Position numbers and translations under genes: made by a program. From Gemmatimonadaceae bacterium (lineage in GTDB: Bacteria > Gemmatimonadota > Gemmatimonadetes > Gemmatimonadales > Gemmatimonadaceae), in the NCBI GenBank assembly GCA_013820975.1, contig JACDHQ010000045.1:1-9307 (forward strand): a stretch of DNA of 9,307 bases, given 5' to 3'. The notes under the pieces are model-generated. The model had not been told where the DNA came from and did no database searches. It saw nothing but the letters and a program-made list of their open reading frames with translations. Positions 1 through 6,711 of the stretch are shown in pieces. Every line of letters starts with the position of its first letter. The first letter of the stretch is position 1.

Positions 1-1
1 C

Positions 2-271
2 GTCGTGGAGGGGGACCCTCGTGTCCCCAGTCCGCAGAGCGTCGAGCTGCACATGGCGCTGAAGAAGCTGGGCGTGCCGACCGAGCTGTTCATCTATCCC
101 GGCAACACGCACGGGATCCCCGATGCGCGTAACCGGCTCCTCAAGAGCACCGCCGAGATGATGTGGATGGATTACTACGTCCGTGGCAGCGGGCGGCGCT
201 TTGCGTGGCAGGACGTGCTGCGGACGCTCGAGGCGGAGACGGCGGCAGCAGTCGAGACGGAAACGCGATAA
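2..271 (+). CDS. S9 family (prolyl oligopeptidase-type) serine peptidase, C-terminal fragment
   Basis: This is the last 89 residues of a protein whose start lies left of the window; the frame is open from base 2 to a TAA at 269-271. It matches the end of the alpha/beta-hydrolase catalytic domain of S9 peptidases, serine hydrolases that cleave peptides or acyl-amino acids. The motif GDPRVP (residues 4-9) places the catalytic Asp at fragment residue 5. The segment GVPTELFIYPGNTHGIP places the catalytic His at residue 37 (codon 110-112). The nucleophilic Ser would be upstream and is not visible. The tail after the His, with RNRLLK and a W-x-DYY segment, is typical of the family's last helix. The gene converges on the aminotransferase gene, with 21 bases between the two stop codons. 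S9 subfamily and cellular location cannot be told from this fragment, because any signal peptide is outside the window. Confidence 0.87.
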   Translation, partial: VVEGDPRVPSPQSVELHMALKKLGVPTELFIYPGNTHGIPDARNRLLKSTAEMMWMDYYVRGSGRRFAWQDVLRTLEAETAAAVETETR

Positions 272-287
272 CTGTAACGAGCTCGGC

Positions 288-310
288 CCGGATCACCCGG
301 AGGGTGCCGG
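288..310. other. small bulged inverted repeat between convergent genes
   Basis: CCGG-at-CACCC-gga-GGGTG-CCGG could fold into a two-part stem with an AT bulge and a three-base loop. It sits in the short gap between two convergent genes and overlaps the stop codon of the minus-strand aminotransferase gene. Neither strand shows a T-run after it, so it is at best a weak bidirectional transcription end, and it may be chance in GC-rich DNA. Confidence 0.2.
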
Positions 311-1414
311 ATTGCTTGTCAGCTCCATGAGCGCCCCCTCGACGGCACACAGGCACTTGCCGAGTCCGTCGAGGGTGTGCTCCCCCATGTGCCCGATGCG
401 GTAGGTGCTTTCCGCCAGCGGGCCAAGACCACCGCCGATCGTGATGCCGCGGATCGCGACCGCCGACACCAGCGCCTTCGGCGAGATCACGGCCGGCAGC
501 ACGATCGTCGTCACCGTCGGCGAGCGCTGCCCCTCGGGAGCGAGTACGTGCATGGCGATGCCGAGCCGCCTGGCAGCTTCGCCCACCCACTTCACCGTCG
601 CGTCGCGCATCGCTGCATGGCGGCGGTAGCGCGCCTCCACCCCCTCGGCGAGGATGCGCTCCATCTGCACCTGCAGCGCATACAGCAGCGAGACAGCGGG
701 CGTGTTGGGCGTCTGGTTCTTCTGGATGAAGCGCTCGTACTCCACCAGGTCGAAGTACAGGCCGCGATGCTCCACCTGTGCGGCGGCATCGATGTACCGC
801 TGGCTGGCGACGGCGAAGGCGAGACCCGGGGGCAGCGCGAGCCCCTTCTGCGAACCCGTCAGCACGTAGTCGAGCTCGCTCGCATCGAAGTCGATGCGCA
901 TCGCGCCCACCGACGTGACGCCGTCGATGAGGCACATCGCCCCGTGCTCATGAGCGAGGGCGGTCACTGCGTGGACATCGGTGAGCACGCCGGTGCTCGT
1001 CTCGCTGTGCACGACCGTCACCAGCGCATGGTCGCGAATCCCGAGCGCGCGGCGCACGTGGGCGAGATCGAACCCCCCGCCGTACTCGACCCGCACCTCA
1101 TCCACCTCGCGCCCGCATGCACGGGCGATGTTCGCGAATCGCTCCGAGAACTGCCCGTTCACGAGTGCCAGCACTCGACCGGGACGCGCGTTGCGGATGC
1201 CGGCTTCCATGAAACCAGTCGCGGAGCAGGTGCCCACATACACCGGCCGCGCCGTGCCGAAGATCGCCTGCAGCCCCGACTGGCAGCTCGCGAACAGGTC
1301 CTCGAACGCCTTGCCCCGGTGCGCCAACATTGGCCGCGACATCGCGGCGAGCACCTCGGGGCGTACCTCGGTTGGGCCCGGAAGGAAGAACGAGCCAAAT
1401 GGCTTCTCGCTCAT
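293..1414 (-). CDS. class V (AGXT-type) PLP aminotransferase, probable phosphoserine transaminase of the serine operon
   Basis: A 373-residue pyridoxal-phosphate enzyme of the alanine-glyoxylate/serine-pyruvate aminotransferase family, at the family's usual length. The N-terminal substrate loop reads FLPGPTEVRPEV (10-21) followed by AHRG. D164 in the CLIDGVTSVGA segment is the expected Asp that pairs with the PLP pyridine nitrogen. K190 in TGSQKGLALPPG is the Schiff-base lysine. R339 in YRIGHMG is the expected carboxylate-binding Arg. The start is the ATG at 1414-1412, which overlaps the serB stop as ATGA; the open frame continues upstream to 1603 but only as low-complexity Arg-rich shadow. 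As fourth gene of a serA-oxidase-serB-aminotransferase run it most likely converts 3-phosphohydroxypyruvate plus glutamate to phosphoserine, the step usually done by SerC. It lacks the SerC-type N-terminus. Serine-glyoxylate or alanine-glyoxylate transamination is the main alternative. Family certain; substrate inferred from context. Confidence 0.92.
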   Translation of the reverse strand: MSEKPFGSFFLPGPTEVRPEVLAAMSRPMLAHRGKAFEDLFASCQSGLQAIFGTARPVYVGTCSATGFMEAGIRNARPGRVLALVNGQFSERFANIARACGREVDEVRVEYGGGFDLAHVRRALGIRDHALVTVVHSETSTGVLTDVHAVTALAHEHGAMCLIDGVTSVGAMRIDFDASELDYVLTGSQKGLALPPGLAFAVASQRYIDAAAQVEHRGLYFDLVEYERFIQKNQTPNTPAVSLLYALQVQMERILAEGVEARYRRHAAMRDATVKWVGEAARRLGIAMHVLAPEGQRSPTVTTIVLPAVISPKALVSAVAIRGITIGGGLGPLAESTYRIGHMGEHTLDGLGKCLCAVEGALMELTSNPAPSG

Positions 1415-2052
1415 GACAGCACCAGTGAAGTGAGCTGCTCGAACGACTCGACGACGTGATCGGCAGCAGCGACGACGTGATCGCGGCGCGCGTGGGCAGC
1501 GAAGGCCGCGAAGGCGTCCACCGCAGGGCGCATCGCGAGGTCGGTGGCACCATCGCCGACACCGAGTACCGGGCCTGGGAGCGCGAGCTGCCGGGCCGCC
1601 CACTCCTTGCCAATATCGGTCGCGAGCGGTGAGCGGTCGTCGAATGCCGAGTACAGCCCGTCCTCGTCGAGGTACACGCTCACCGCCATCAGCCGCTCAT
1701 CCGGCACGCCGAGTCGTTCGGCAAGCGGCATCAGGCACTGGCGGATCCCGCCGCTCACGATCGCGAGTTCGACCCCGGCTTCGCGCATCGCGCGCACGGC
1801 CGCCTCCGCCCCCGGCGTGATCGTCTCGAGATAGTGCTCGGCGAGTCGGTGCAACAGCGTCGCATCGGGATCGACGAGTGCCAGCCGCTGCCCGTACACC
1901 GCCTCGAGCGGCAGCTCGCCGTTCATCGCCCGCTCGGTGACGGCCGCGATCCGGGCAGCAACTTCGGCACCGCGTTGCGCGGCAAGCCAGTCGATTCCCT
2001 CGATCGCGCACAGGGTCGAGTCCACGTCCAGGATGACGGAGCGGTAGCGCAT
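1411..2052 (-). CDS. serB: phosphoserine phosphatase (HAD superfamily)
   Basis: A 213-residue HAD hydrolase that would release L-serine from phosphoserine, the last step of the phosphorylated pathway. All four HAD motifs are present: DVDST (nucleophile D9, acid/base D11), S100 in IVSGG, K149 in DIGKEW, and GDGATD (D167, D171, Mg2+ binding). E18 in AIEGID and R56 in GQRLALV correspond by position to the Glu and Arg that hold the phosphoserine amino and carboxyl groups in characterised SerB proteins. The layout, with RAMNGELPLE and GDGATDLA, resembles the short single-domain PSPH type, without the N-terminal ACT-like domain of E. coli SerB. The start is the ATG at 2052-2050, which shares one base with the upstream stop (TGATG). 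The gene ends in a 4-base ATGA overlap with the aminotransferase gene. No clear Shine-Dalgarno sequence is seen, so coupling to upstream translation is likely. Confidence 0.92.
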   Translation of the reverse strand: MRYRSVILDVDSTLCAIEGIDWLAAQRGAEVAARIAAVTERAMNGELPLEAVYGQRLALVDPDATLLHRLAEHYLETITPGAEAAVRAMREAGVELAIVSGGIRQCLMPLAERLGVPDERLMAVSVYLDEDGLYSAFDDRSPLATDIGKEWAARQLALPGPVLGVGDGATDLAMRPAVDAFAAFAAHARRDHVVAAADHVVESFEQLTSLVLS

Positions 2053-3419
2053 CAGATGACGTTCCCGGGTGCGAGGATCCCCTGCGGGTCGAGCTCGCGC
2101 TTCACGGCCCGCATCACCGCGAGCTGCTGCGCGCTCGCCTGCAGCGGGAGCCACCGCCGCTTCACCTTGCCGATGCCATGCTCGGCGGACACGGTGCCGC
2201 CGACGGCGAGCACGTGGCGGAGTGTCGCCTCGATCACCGCCTCCGTCCGCTCGCGCGACGCCGTATCCTCGGCGATGAAGTTCTGGTGCGGATGGCCGCT
2301 GCCGGCATGACCGTAGATCACCGGCATCGGGATCCCCGCGTCGCTCACCAGCCGCCGCGCCTCGGCGATCGTATCGGCAAGCTTGCGAAAGGGCACCGCC
2401 CAGTCGGTGGAGAGCTTGCGGCCGCCCGCCTGGCGGTACTGTGCACCGCGCTCGTTCATGTGCGCCGGCACCGCGTGCCGCATCCGCCGTGCGTCGCGCA
2501 GTGCGCTGTCGCCGTCGAACACCAGGACGTCGTCGGCGATCGCGTCGTGCCCTTCCGCAAGCTCCAGCCAGGCGTCGAGGGGCGGGTCGTCGCCGTCGGT
2601 GGCTTCCTCCACGTACACCATGCCCGCGGCGGCAGGCGCCCACGCCGTCTCGGCACGTGCAGCACGCGCGATGTCGAGGGCCAGCCCGTCGAAGTACTCG
2701 ATGCAACGCGGCAGCACGTTCGTGGCGAGCCGCGCAGCAACGACGAACCCCAGCGCCGCGCCCTCGTCGCGAAATGGGATCGCGAGCCCCACGACCCGTG
2801 CGGGGCTGGGTAGCAGGGCGAGCTCCGCCTCCACGACGATGCCGAGCGTCCCCTCGCTTCCCACGAACCAGTCCACCGCGTCCTGCGCGAGCGCATAGCC
2901 CGCGGTGTTCTTCTCCAGGCCGGGACGACGGACCTCCACCAGCTCACCCGTGGCGAGCGCCACGCGCAACGCGGTGACGTGCACCCGCGTCGCACCGTAG
3001 CGCAGCGTGCGCGCGCCCGAGGCGTTGCACGCAATGGCCCCCCCGATGGTGACATCCTCCTCGCTCGTCGGATCGGGAGGAAAGAGCAGCCCGTCCGCCG
3101 CCAGCCGCCGCTTGAACTCGCCGAGCAGCACGCCTGCCTCGACGCGTGCGGTGCGCGCCACCGGGTCGATGTCGATCACGCGATCAAGGCCGCGCAGCGA
3201 GAGTAGCAGCCCCGTGTCGGTGATCGACGCCGCCGTGGTGCTCGTCTGGCCGCCCGCCGCCGTGATCGGCGTGCCCGATGCAGCAGCCTCCTTCACCAGC
3301 TCGACCACTTCGCCCGCACTCGTCGGCCGCGCTACACCCTCCGGGACCAGCACCAGTCCCGACGCATCGCTCGCGAACGCGCGTCGGACGTCCTCGTCGG
3401 TGGTGACGGTGCGGTGCAT
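2052..3419 (-). CDS. FAD-binding oxidase, GlcD / D-2-hydroxyglutarate dehydrogenase-like
   Basis: A 455-residue flavoprotein of the vanillyl-alcohol-oxidase/PCMH fold, which oxidises D-2-hydroxy acids. The FAD-binding half (about 22-205) contains GGQTSTT (56-62), PPDPTS (114-119), the IGGAIACNASGARTLRYG segment (125-142) and FVGSEGTLGIV (185-195). The C-terminal FAD-oxidase domain carries KLSTDWAVP (335-343), GHAGSGHPH (370-378) and GGTVSAEHGIG (407-417). H371, H378 and E413 match the metal and substrate site of D-2-hydroxyglutarate and D-lactate dehydrogenases. The usual GHxGDGNxH has Ser for Asp and His for Asn here. The start is the ATG at 3419-3417, overlapping the serA stop as TGATG. Its place between serA and serB favours D-2-hydroxyglutarate as substrate, regenerating 2-oxoglutarate and passing electrons to a respiratory carrier. 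Glycolate or D-lactate oxidation cannot be excluded. No signal peptide or membrane segment is seen, so it is probably cytoplasmic. Confidence 0.9.
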   Translation of the reverse strand: MHRTVTTDEDVRRAFASDASGLVLVPEGVARPTSAGEVVELVKEAAASGTPITAAGGQTSTTAASITDTGLLLSLRGLDRVIDIDPVARTARVEAGVLLGEFKRRLAADGLLFPPDPTSEEDVTIGGAIACNASGARTLRYGATRVHVTALRVALATGELVEVRRPGLEKNTAGYALAQDAVDWFVGSEGTLGIVVEAELALLPSPARVVGLAIPFRDEGAALGFVVAARLATNVLPRCIEYFDGLALDIARAARAETAWAPAAAGMVYVEEATDGDDPPLDAWLELAEGHDAIADDVLVFDGDSALRDARRMRHAVPAHMNERGAQYRQAGGRKLSTDWAVPFRKLADTIAEARRLVSDAGIPMPVIYGHAGSGHPHQNFIAEDTASRERTEAVIEATLRHVLAVGGTVSAEHGIGKVKRRWLPLQASAQQLAVMRAVKRELDPQGILAPGNVI

Positions 3420-5023
3420 CAGCGGAAGTTGACCGTCGTCGCCGAGAGGACGTCGGGGAGCTCGAGCAGCGCCTTGCACACGTCCGCCGGCACCGGCGAG
3501 TCCACCGAGATCGCCGCCAGCGCCTCGCCACCCTGCGCGAGCCGCGCCTGGTGCCACTCCGCGATGTTTACGCCTGCGTCGCCGAGCAGCGTGCCGACCC
3601 GCCCGATCACCCCGGGCACGTCGTTGTTGGTGAGCACGATGAGCGTCTTGCGCGGCGCGACGTCCACATGGTAGCTGCCGATGCGCGTGATACGCGCCGT
3701 GACACCAGGCGTGGCGACGCCGCCGACCGCGAGCTCCTGCATGCCCCCGGCGAGGGCCACCTCCAGCGCGTACGGCGACTCGAGCTGGTTCACCTCCGTC
3801 ATCGCCAGCTCGATTCCCCGTTGCTCGGCCAATGCCCGCGCATTGATCATGTTGAGCCGGTCGGTCTCGAGCACACCTTCGAGCAGTCCGAGTGCGGCGG
3901 CGCTCAGCAGCGCATTGCCCGCCCCGATGAGCTCCGGCCCGCAGCGGAGCGAGAGCCGGCGAATGGCGCGCAGCCCCTGGCCGGCGAGCACCGCACGGGC
4001 GAGGGCCGCGGCCCGCTGCGCGATCAGCATCGCCGCCTGCAGCTCACCCCACTCCGCGCCGCTCACCGCGGCGACGTTGATGGAGCGCGATACATCACCC
4101 CGCAGCAGTGCGTCTCGCACGCCGATGCAGGCATCCACGGCAACGTTTCGCTGCCCCTCGACCGTCGATGCGCCAAGGTGCGGTGTCAGCAGCACGTGCG
4201 GCGCGCGGCGGATCGGGTGGTCGGCCGGCAGCGGCTCGACGGCGAACACGTCGAGCGCCGCCCCGCGCAGGTGTCCGCTCTCGAGTGCCTGGGCCAGCGC
4301 CGAATCATCCACGATGCCGCCGCGGGCAAGGTTGGCCACATACGCGCCCGGCGTCATCCGCGACAGCTCGCGCCGGCCAAGCAGCCCCGTCGTCTCCTCC
4401 GTGAGTGGCGTGTGCACCGTGACCACGTCCGCCTCGGCGAGCAGTTCGTCGAGGGTGCTCATGCGGCGCACCCGCAGCCCGGTGAATCGCGCATCGGCCA
4501 CGTAGGGATCGTAGCCCAGGAGCGTCATGCCGAACGCATGCGCGCGAGTGGCGACCTCGCCCCCGATTCGTCCCAGCCCGACGATGCCGAGCGCCTTGCC
4601 GCGCAGCTCGGAGCCGAGCAGCGCCGAGCGGTCCCAGCGTCCCTCCCGCATCGAGGTGGCGGCGGTCGGCACGTGGCGCAGGAGGCCGAGCATGACCCCG
4701 AAGAAGAGTTCTGCGACGGCGACCGTGTTGCCAGCGGGCGCGTTGATGACCGCGATGCCGAGCTCCGTCGCCACGTCCATCGCGACATTGTCCACCCCCA
4801 CCCCCGCCCGGCCGATCACCCGCAGGCGCGTTCCCCTCCGCAGCAGCTCGGGCGACACCTTCGTGGCGCTGCGGCCGATCATCGCATCGTACTGGTCGAT
4901 CCGGTCGAGCAGTTCCGGGACCGCGAGCGTGGGGACGACGTCGATCTCGAGCCGCGGCTCCGCGGCGAGGATGGCTATGCCTTCAGGGTCGATGTCGTCG
5001 GTGACGAGGATGCGATGGCGCAT
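3419..5023 (-). CDS. serA: D-3-phosphoglycerate dehydrogenase, long form with ACT domain
   Basis: A 534-residue NAD-dependent 2-hydroxyacid dehydrogenase that commits 3-phosphoglycerate to serine. The catalytic and NAD-binding parts span about 1-317: GRAGVGVDNV (71-80), the dinucleotide loop GLGRIG (149-154), D172 in LGYDPY (expected NAD ribose contact), and the catalytic triad R234 (NLARGG), E263 (AVEPLP) and H282 (TPHLGAS). An intervening domain of the allosteric-substrate-binding type follows (about 318-450). A C-terminal ACT domain (about 458-534) contains NNDVPGVIGRVGTLLG, where serine feedback may act, although serine sensitivity cannot be read from sequence. Length and domain order are those of the long SerA type. 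The start is the ATG at 5023-5021: it begins at the conserved ILVTDDI strand and no Shine-Dalgarno precedes it. It is the first gene of a four-gene operon and its stop overlaps the oxidase start by one base. Confidence 0.96.
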   Translation of the reverse strand: MRHRILVTDDIDPEGIAILAAEPRLEIDVVPTLAVPELLDRIDQYDAMIGRSATKVSPELLRRGTRLRVIGRAGVGVDNVAMDVATELGIAVINAPAGNTVAVAELFFGVMLGLLRHVPTAATSMREGRWDRSALLGSELRGKALGIVGLGRIGGEVATRAHAFGMTLLGYDPYVADARFTGLRVRRMSTLDELLAEADVVTVHTPLTEETTGLLGRRELSRMTPGAYVANLARGGIVDDSALAQALESGHLRGAALDVFAVEPLPADHPIRRAPHVLLTPHLGASTVEGQRNVAVDACIGVRDALLRGDVSRSINVAAVSGAEWGELQAAMLIAQRAAALARAVLAGQGLRAIRRLSLRCGPELIGAGNALLSAAALGLLEGVLETDRLNMINARALAEQRGIELAMTEVNQLESPYALEVALAGGMQELAVGGVATPGVTARITRIGSYHVDVAPRKTLIVLTNNDVPGVIGRVGTLLGDAGVNIAEWHQARLAQGGEALAAISVDSPVPADVCKALLELPDVLSATTVNFR

Positions 5024-5059
5024 GGGGGGAATCTAGCTCGGGATGACATTTTCGCGGAA
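5024..5059 (-). promoter_or_regulatory. possible serA operon promoter placing transcription start at the ATG
   Basis: On the minus strand a TAGATT hexamer (5035-5030, four of six matches to TATAAT) ends six bases before the serA ATG, separated by a run of C. At this spacing RNA would start at or beside the start codon, giving a leaderless message. That fits the absence of any purine-rich ribosome-binding site. The -35 side is poor (TTCCGC or TCCGCG at 17-18 bases), so this is a tentative call. Confidence 0.3.
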
Positions 5060-5142
5060 CGGCCCGTGACCCGACGACCGGCGCTGGTCCGTACCGCAAC
5101 GAGCCAGGCGGACGCGGTCAGAAACGAGATGAACATTGGATG

Positions 5143-5180
5143 AAAAAGAACATCGCTCCCCCAACGAGCAGGGGAGCGAT
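5143..5180 (-). terminator. rho-independent terminator downstream of the TldD/TldE-like operon
   Basis: Read on the minus strand, a perfect 10-bp stem, ATCGCTCCCC paired with GGGGAGCGAT (5180-5171 and 5161-5152), encloses a 9-base loop. It is followed after one base by TTCTTTTT (5150-5143). This is a classic intrinsic terminator shape. It lies about 130 bases past the end of the TldE-like gene and about 120 bases before serA, so it separates the two minus-strand operons and supports serA having its own promoter. Confidence 0.78.
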
Positions 5181-5206
5181 TCGCGTTCATCCGTTCAATC
5201 CGCGTA
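5181..5206. repeat. short direct repeat bracketed by CGCG, possible dispersed intergenic motif
   Basis: TTCATCCG (5186-5193) is followed at once by TTCAATCCG (5194-5202), bracketed by CGCG at 5182-5185 and 5201-5204. It joins the terminator hairpin to the second hairpin. The motif resembles short intergenic repeats recalled from GC-rich environmental bacterial genomes, but only one copy is present here, so its dispersal is unproven. Confidence 0.35.
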
Positions 5207-5207
5207 A

Positions 5208-5236
5208 GGGGGAGCCGCGCCTTGCGCGGCACCCCC
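5208..5236. repeat. strong GC-rich inverted repeat (hairpin) beside the terminator
   Basis: GGGGGAGCCGCGC (5208-5220), loop CTT (5221-5223), then GCGCGGCACCCCC (5224-5236): a 13-position stem with a single A-A mismatch. It lies between the end of the TldE-like gene and the T-tract terminator at 5143-5180. It has no T-run of its own. It could protect the 3' end of the upstream mRNA, help transcription stop, or be part of a mobile palindromic repeat. Confidence 0.55.
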
Positions 5237-5308
5237 GGATCCGCGTCCGCTCAACATTGCGCACCGGCAGCCACTAGTGCGAGGCTCGTTGTGCGACACC
5301 TGCCTTCC

Positions 5309-6709
5309 CTACACCGCCTCCGACAACGATGTGAAGTTGAAGTCGCGCACCTTCATCGACGGCATCACCATCGAGCCGCCACCCTCGGCGCCCGAGATCC
5401 GGATCCCCCGCCCGATCATCTCCACGTTGTTGAGCATGAACAGCGGGCTCTCGTTGAAGCGGAAGTTCCGCACCGACCGCGCGATCTTTCCATTCTCCAC
5501 CAGGAAGGTCCCGTCGCGGGTGAGTCCCGTGTAGAGGATCGTCCGCGGGTCGACCTGCCGGAGGTACCAGAGCCGCGTGATGAGGATGCCCCGCTCCGTG
5601 GACGCGATCATCTGCTCGAGCGTCGCGTCGCCCCCCATCATCTTCACCGAGGTGGGCGCTCCCGTCACCGGCTTGCCCTGTTTCTGTGCCCAGAACCGCG
5701 AGTAGAAGAGGTTCTTCAGCACGCCGTTCTCCACCCACACCTGGCGGCCGAGCGGCAGCCCCTGCCCATCATACGGCTGGGTGAGCAGCATCGGGTCGGT
5801 CGGGTCGGAGATGAGGGTGATGCGCTCATCGGCGATCTTCTCGCCGATCTTCGTCCCGCCCCCCTGCTTGCTGAAGGCGCTCCGCCCCTCATCCGCCGAG
5901 CGGGCGTCGAGCGCGAAGGCAAGCAGCGAGACGAGGTCGGCGACCGCCTGCGGCTCGAGGATCACCGTGTAGCGCCCAGGCTCGATCGCCACCGGATTTT
6001 GCGACATCCGTGCCTTCTCGATCGCGGTTCGTGCAACGCCCTGGAAGTCGATCCGGTTCCAGTCGCGATCGTCCACCCCCGCCCAGCCGGAGCCGGTGCC
6101 GTCGGTCGTGCGGACGGTCAGCGTGTAGTTGACGTTCGTCTGCGGGTGATAGGCGAACATCCCCTTGTTGTTGCCGAGGGCCGAGGCGCTGGCATTGGCC
6201 TGGATGAAGCCCGCCGCCTTGAGGTCGCCTCCTGCCTTCGCCAGGTCGATCGCCACCCGCGCCGCCTCGGCGCGGGCTGCCGCGCTGAGCTCCGACACCG
6301 ACGTGAAGAATGCGCGCGGCGAGGAATACTCCTGGGCTCCAAGCGCCGGCATCGCCTCCGGGTTGTTCGGGGCGAGCCGCGCGAGCGCCTCGGACTGGCG
6401 TACCGCGCGCTCGAGCCCCGCGTCGCTCATGTCGTTCGTCGCCACCACCGCGCTCTTGGCGCCGAACGCGCTCTGGATGCCGAGTCCGTTGTTCTGGACG
6501 CTGCCGGCGGTCGAGATGCGGTTGTCGGCGAAGCGGATGTTCGTCTGCGTGCCGGAGGTGACGTTCACCTGGATCTCGTCGGCCTGCGACATCGCGGTGA
6601 TCCGCTGGATGAGGCGCTGTGCCTCGTCGCGGCTCATGAGCGTGCCGCTCGCCTGCTGCTGGGCCGTCTCGGCCGTCGTCTCGAGGAGACGCTTCGGATA
6701 GGGGGTCAT
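5309..6709 (-). CDS. TldE/PmbA-like partner protein of the TldD metallopeptidase family
   Basis: A 466-residue protein of the TldD/PmbA family, probably the inactive partner subunit that forms a complex with the neighbouring TldD-like metallopeptidase. The N-terminal domain contains SGTQTNIRFADNRIS (52-66), the conserved substrate-side strand of this family. The C-terminal domain contains EPGRYTVILEPQAVADLV (243-260), ALDARSADEGRSAFS (266-280) and DPTDP (302-306). At the position where TldD has HExxxH there is no such motif (EPQAVADLVSLL), which identifies it as TldE-type. It ends with MVMPSMKVRDFNF. The start is the ATG at 6709-6707, two bases after the TldD-like stop, so the genes are almost certainly cotranscribed and coupled. 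An alternative ATG at residue 25 (MSRDEA) would trim a poorly conserved leader. No Sec, Tat or lipoprotein signal is visible, unlike its partner. Natural substrate unknown; E. coli TldD/E processes microcin B17 and degrades unfolded peptides. Confidence 0.9.
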   Translation of the reverse strand: MTPYPKRLLETTAETAQQQASGTLMSRDEAQRLIQRITAMSQADEIQVNVTSGTQTNIRFADNRISTAGSVQNNGLGIQSAFGAKSAVVATNDMSDAGLERAVRQSEALARLAPNNPEAMPALGAQEYSSPRAFFTSVSELSAAARAEAARVAIDLAKAGGDLKAAGFIQANASASALGNNKGMFAYHPQTNVNYTLTVRTTDGTGSGWAGVDDRDWNRIDFQGVARTAIEKARMSQNPVAIEPGRYTVILEPQAVADLVSLLAFALDARSADEGRSAFSKQGGGTKIGEKIADERITLISDPTDPMLLTQPYDGQGLPLGRQVWVENGVLKNLFYSRFWAQKQGKPVTGAPTSVKMMGGDATLEQMIASTERGILITRLWYLRQVDPRTILYTGLTRDGTFLVENGKIARSVRNFRFNESPLFMLNNVEMIGRGIRISGAEGGGSMVMPSMKVRDFNFTSLSEAV

Positions 6710-6711
6710 GG

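Noticed and set aside
377..1459. 360-residue plus-strand open frame opposite the aminotransferase gene
   Set aside because: Antisense shadow of a well-supported gene: Arg/His/Asp-rich low-complexity translation with no recognisable domain.
1415..1603. Upstream extension of the aminotransferase frame
   Set aside because: The added residues are Arg/Pro/Cys-rich and lie inside serB; the family N-terminus begins at the ATG at 1414.
2053..2706. Upstream extension of the serB frame
   Set aside because: It overlaps the oxidase gene in another frame and the translation lacks family features; the HAD motif begins nine residues after the ATG at 2052.
3551..5143. 530-residue plus-strand open frame opposite serA
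   Set aside because: Its translation is His/Arg/Glu/Asp-rich without motifs, while the opposite strand encodes an intact SerA with all catalytic residues; long antisense frames are expected in GC-rich coding DNA.
5272..5279. CACTAGTG, a perfect 8-bp palindrome just after the TldE-like gene
   Set aside because: Too short to distinguish from chance and not paired with any other signal.
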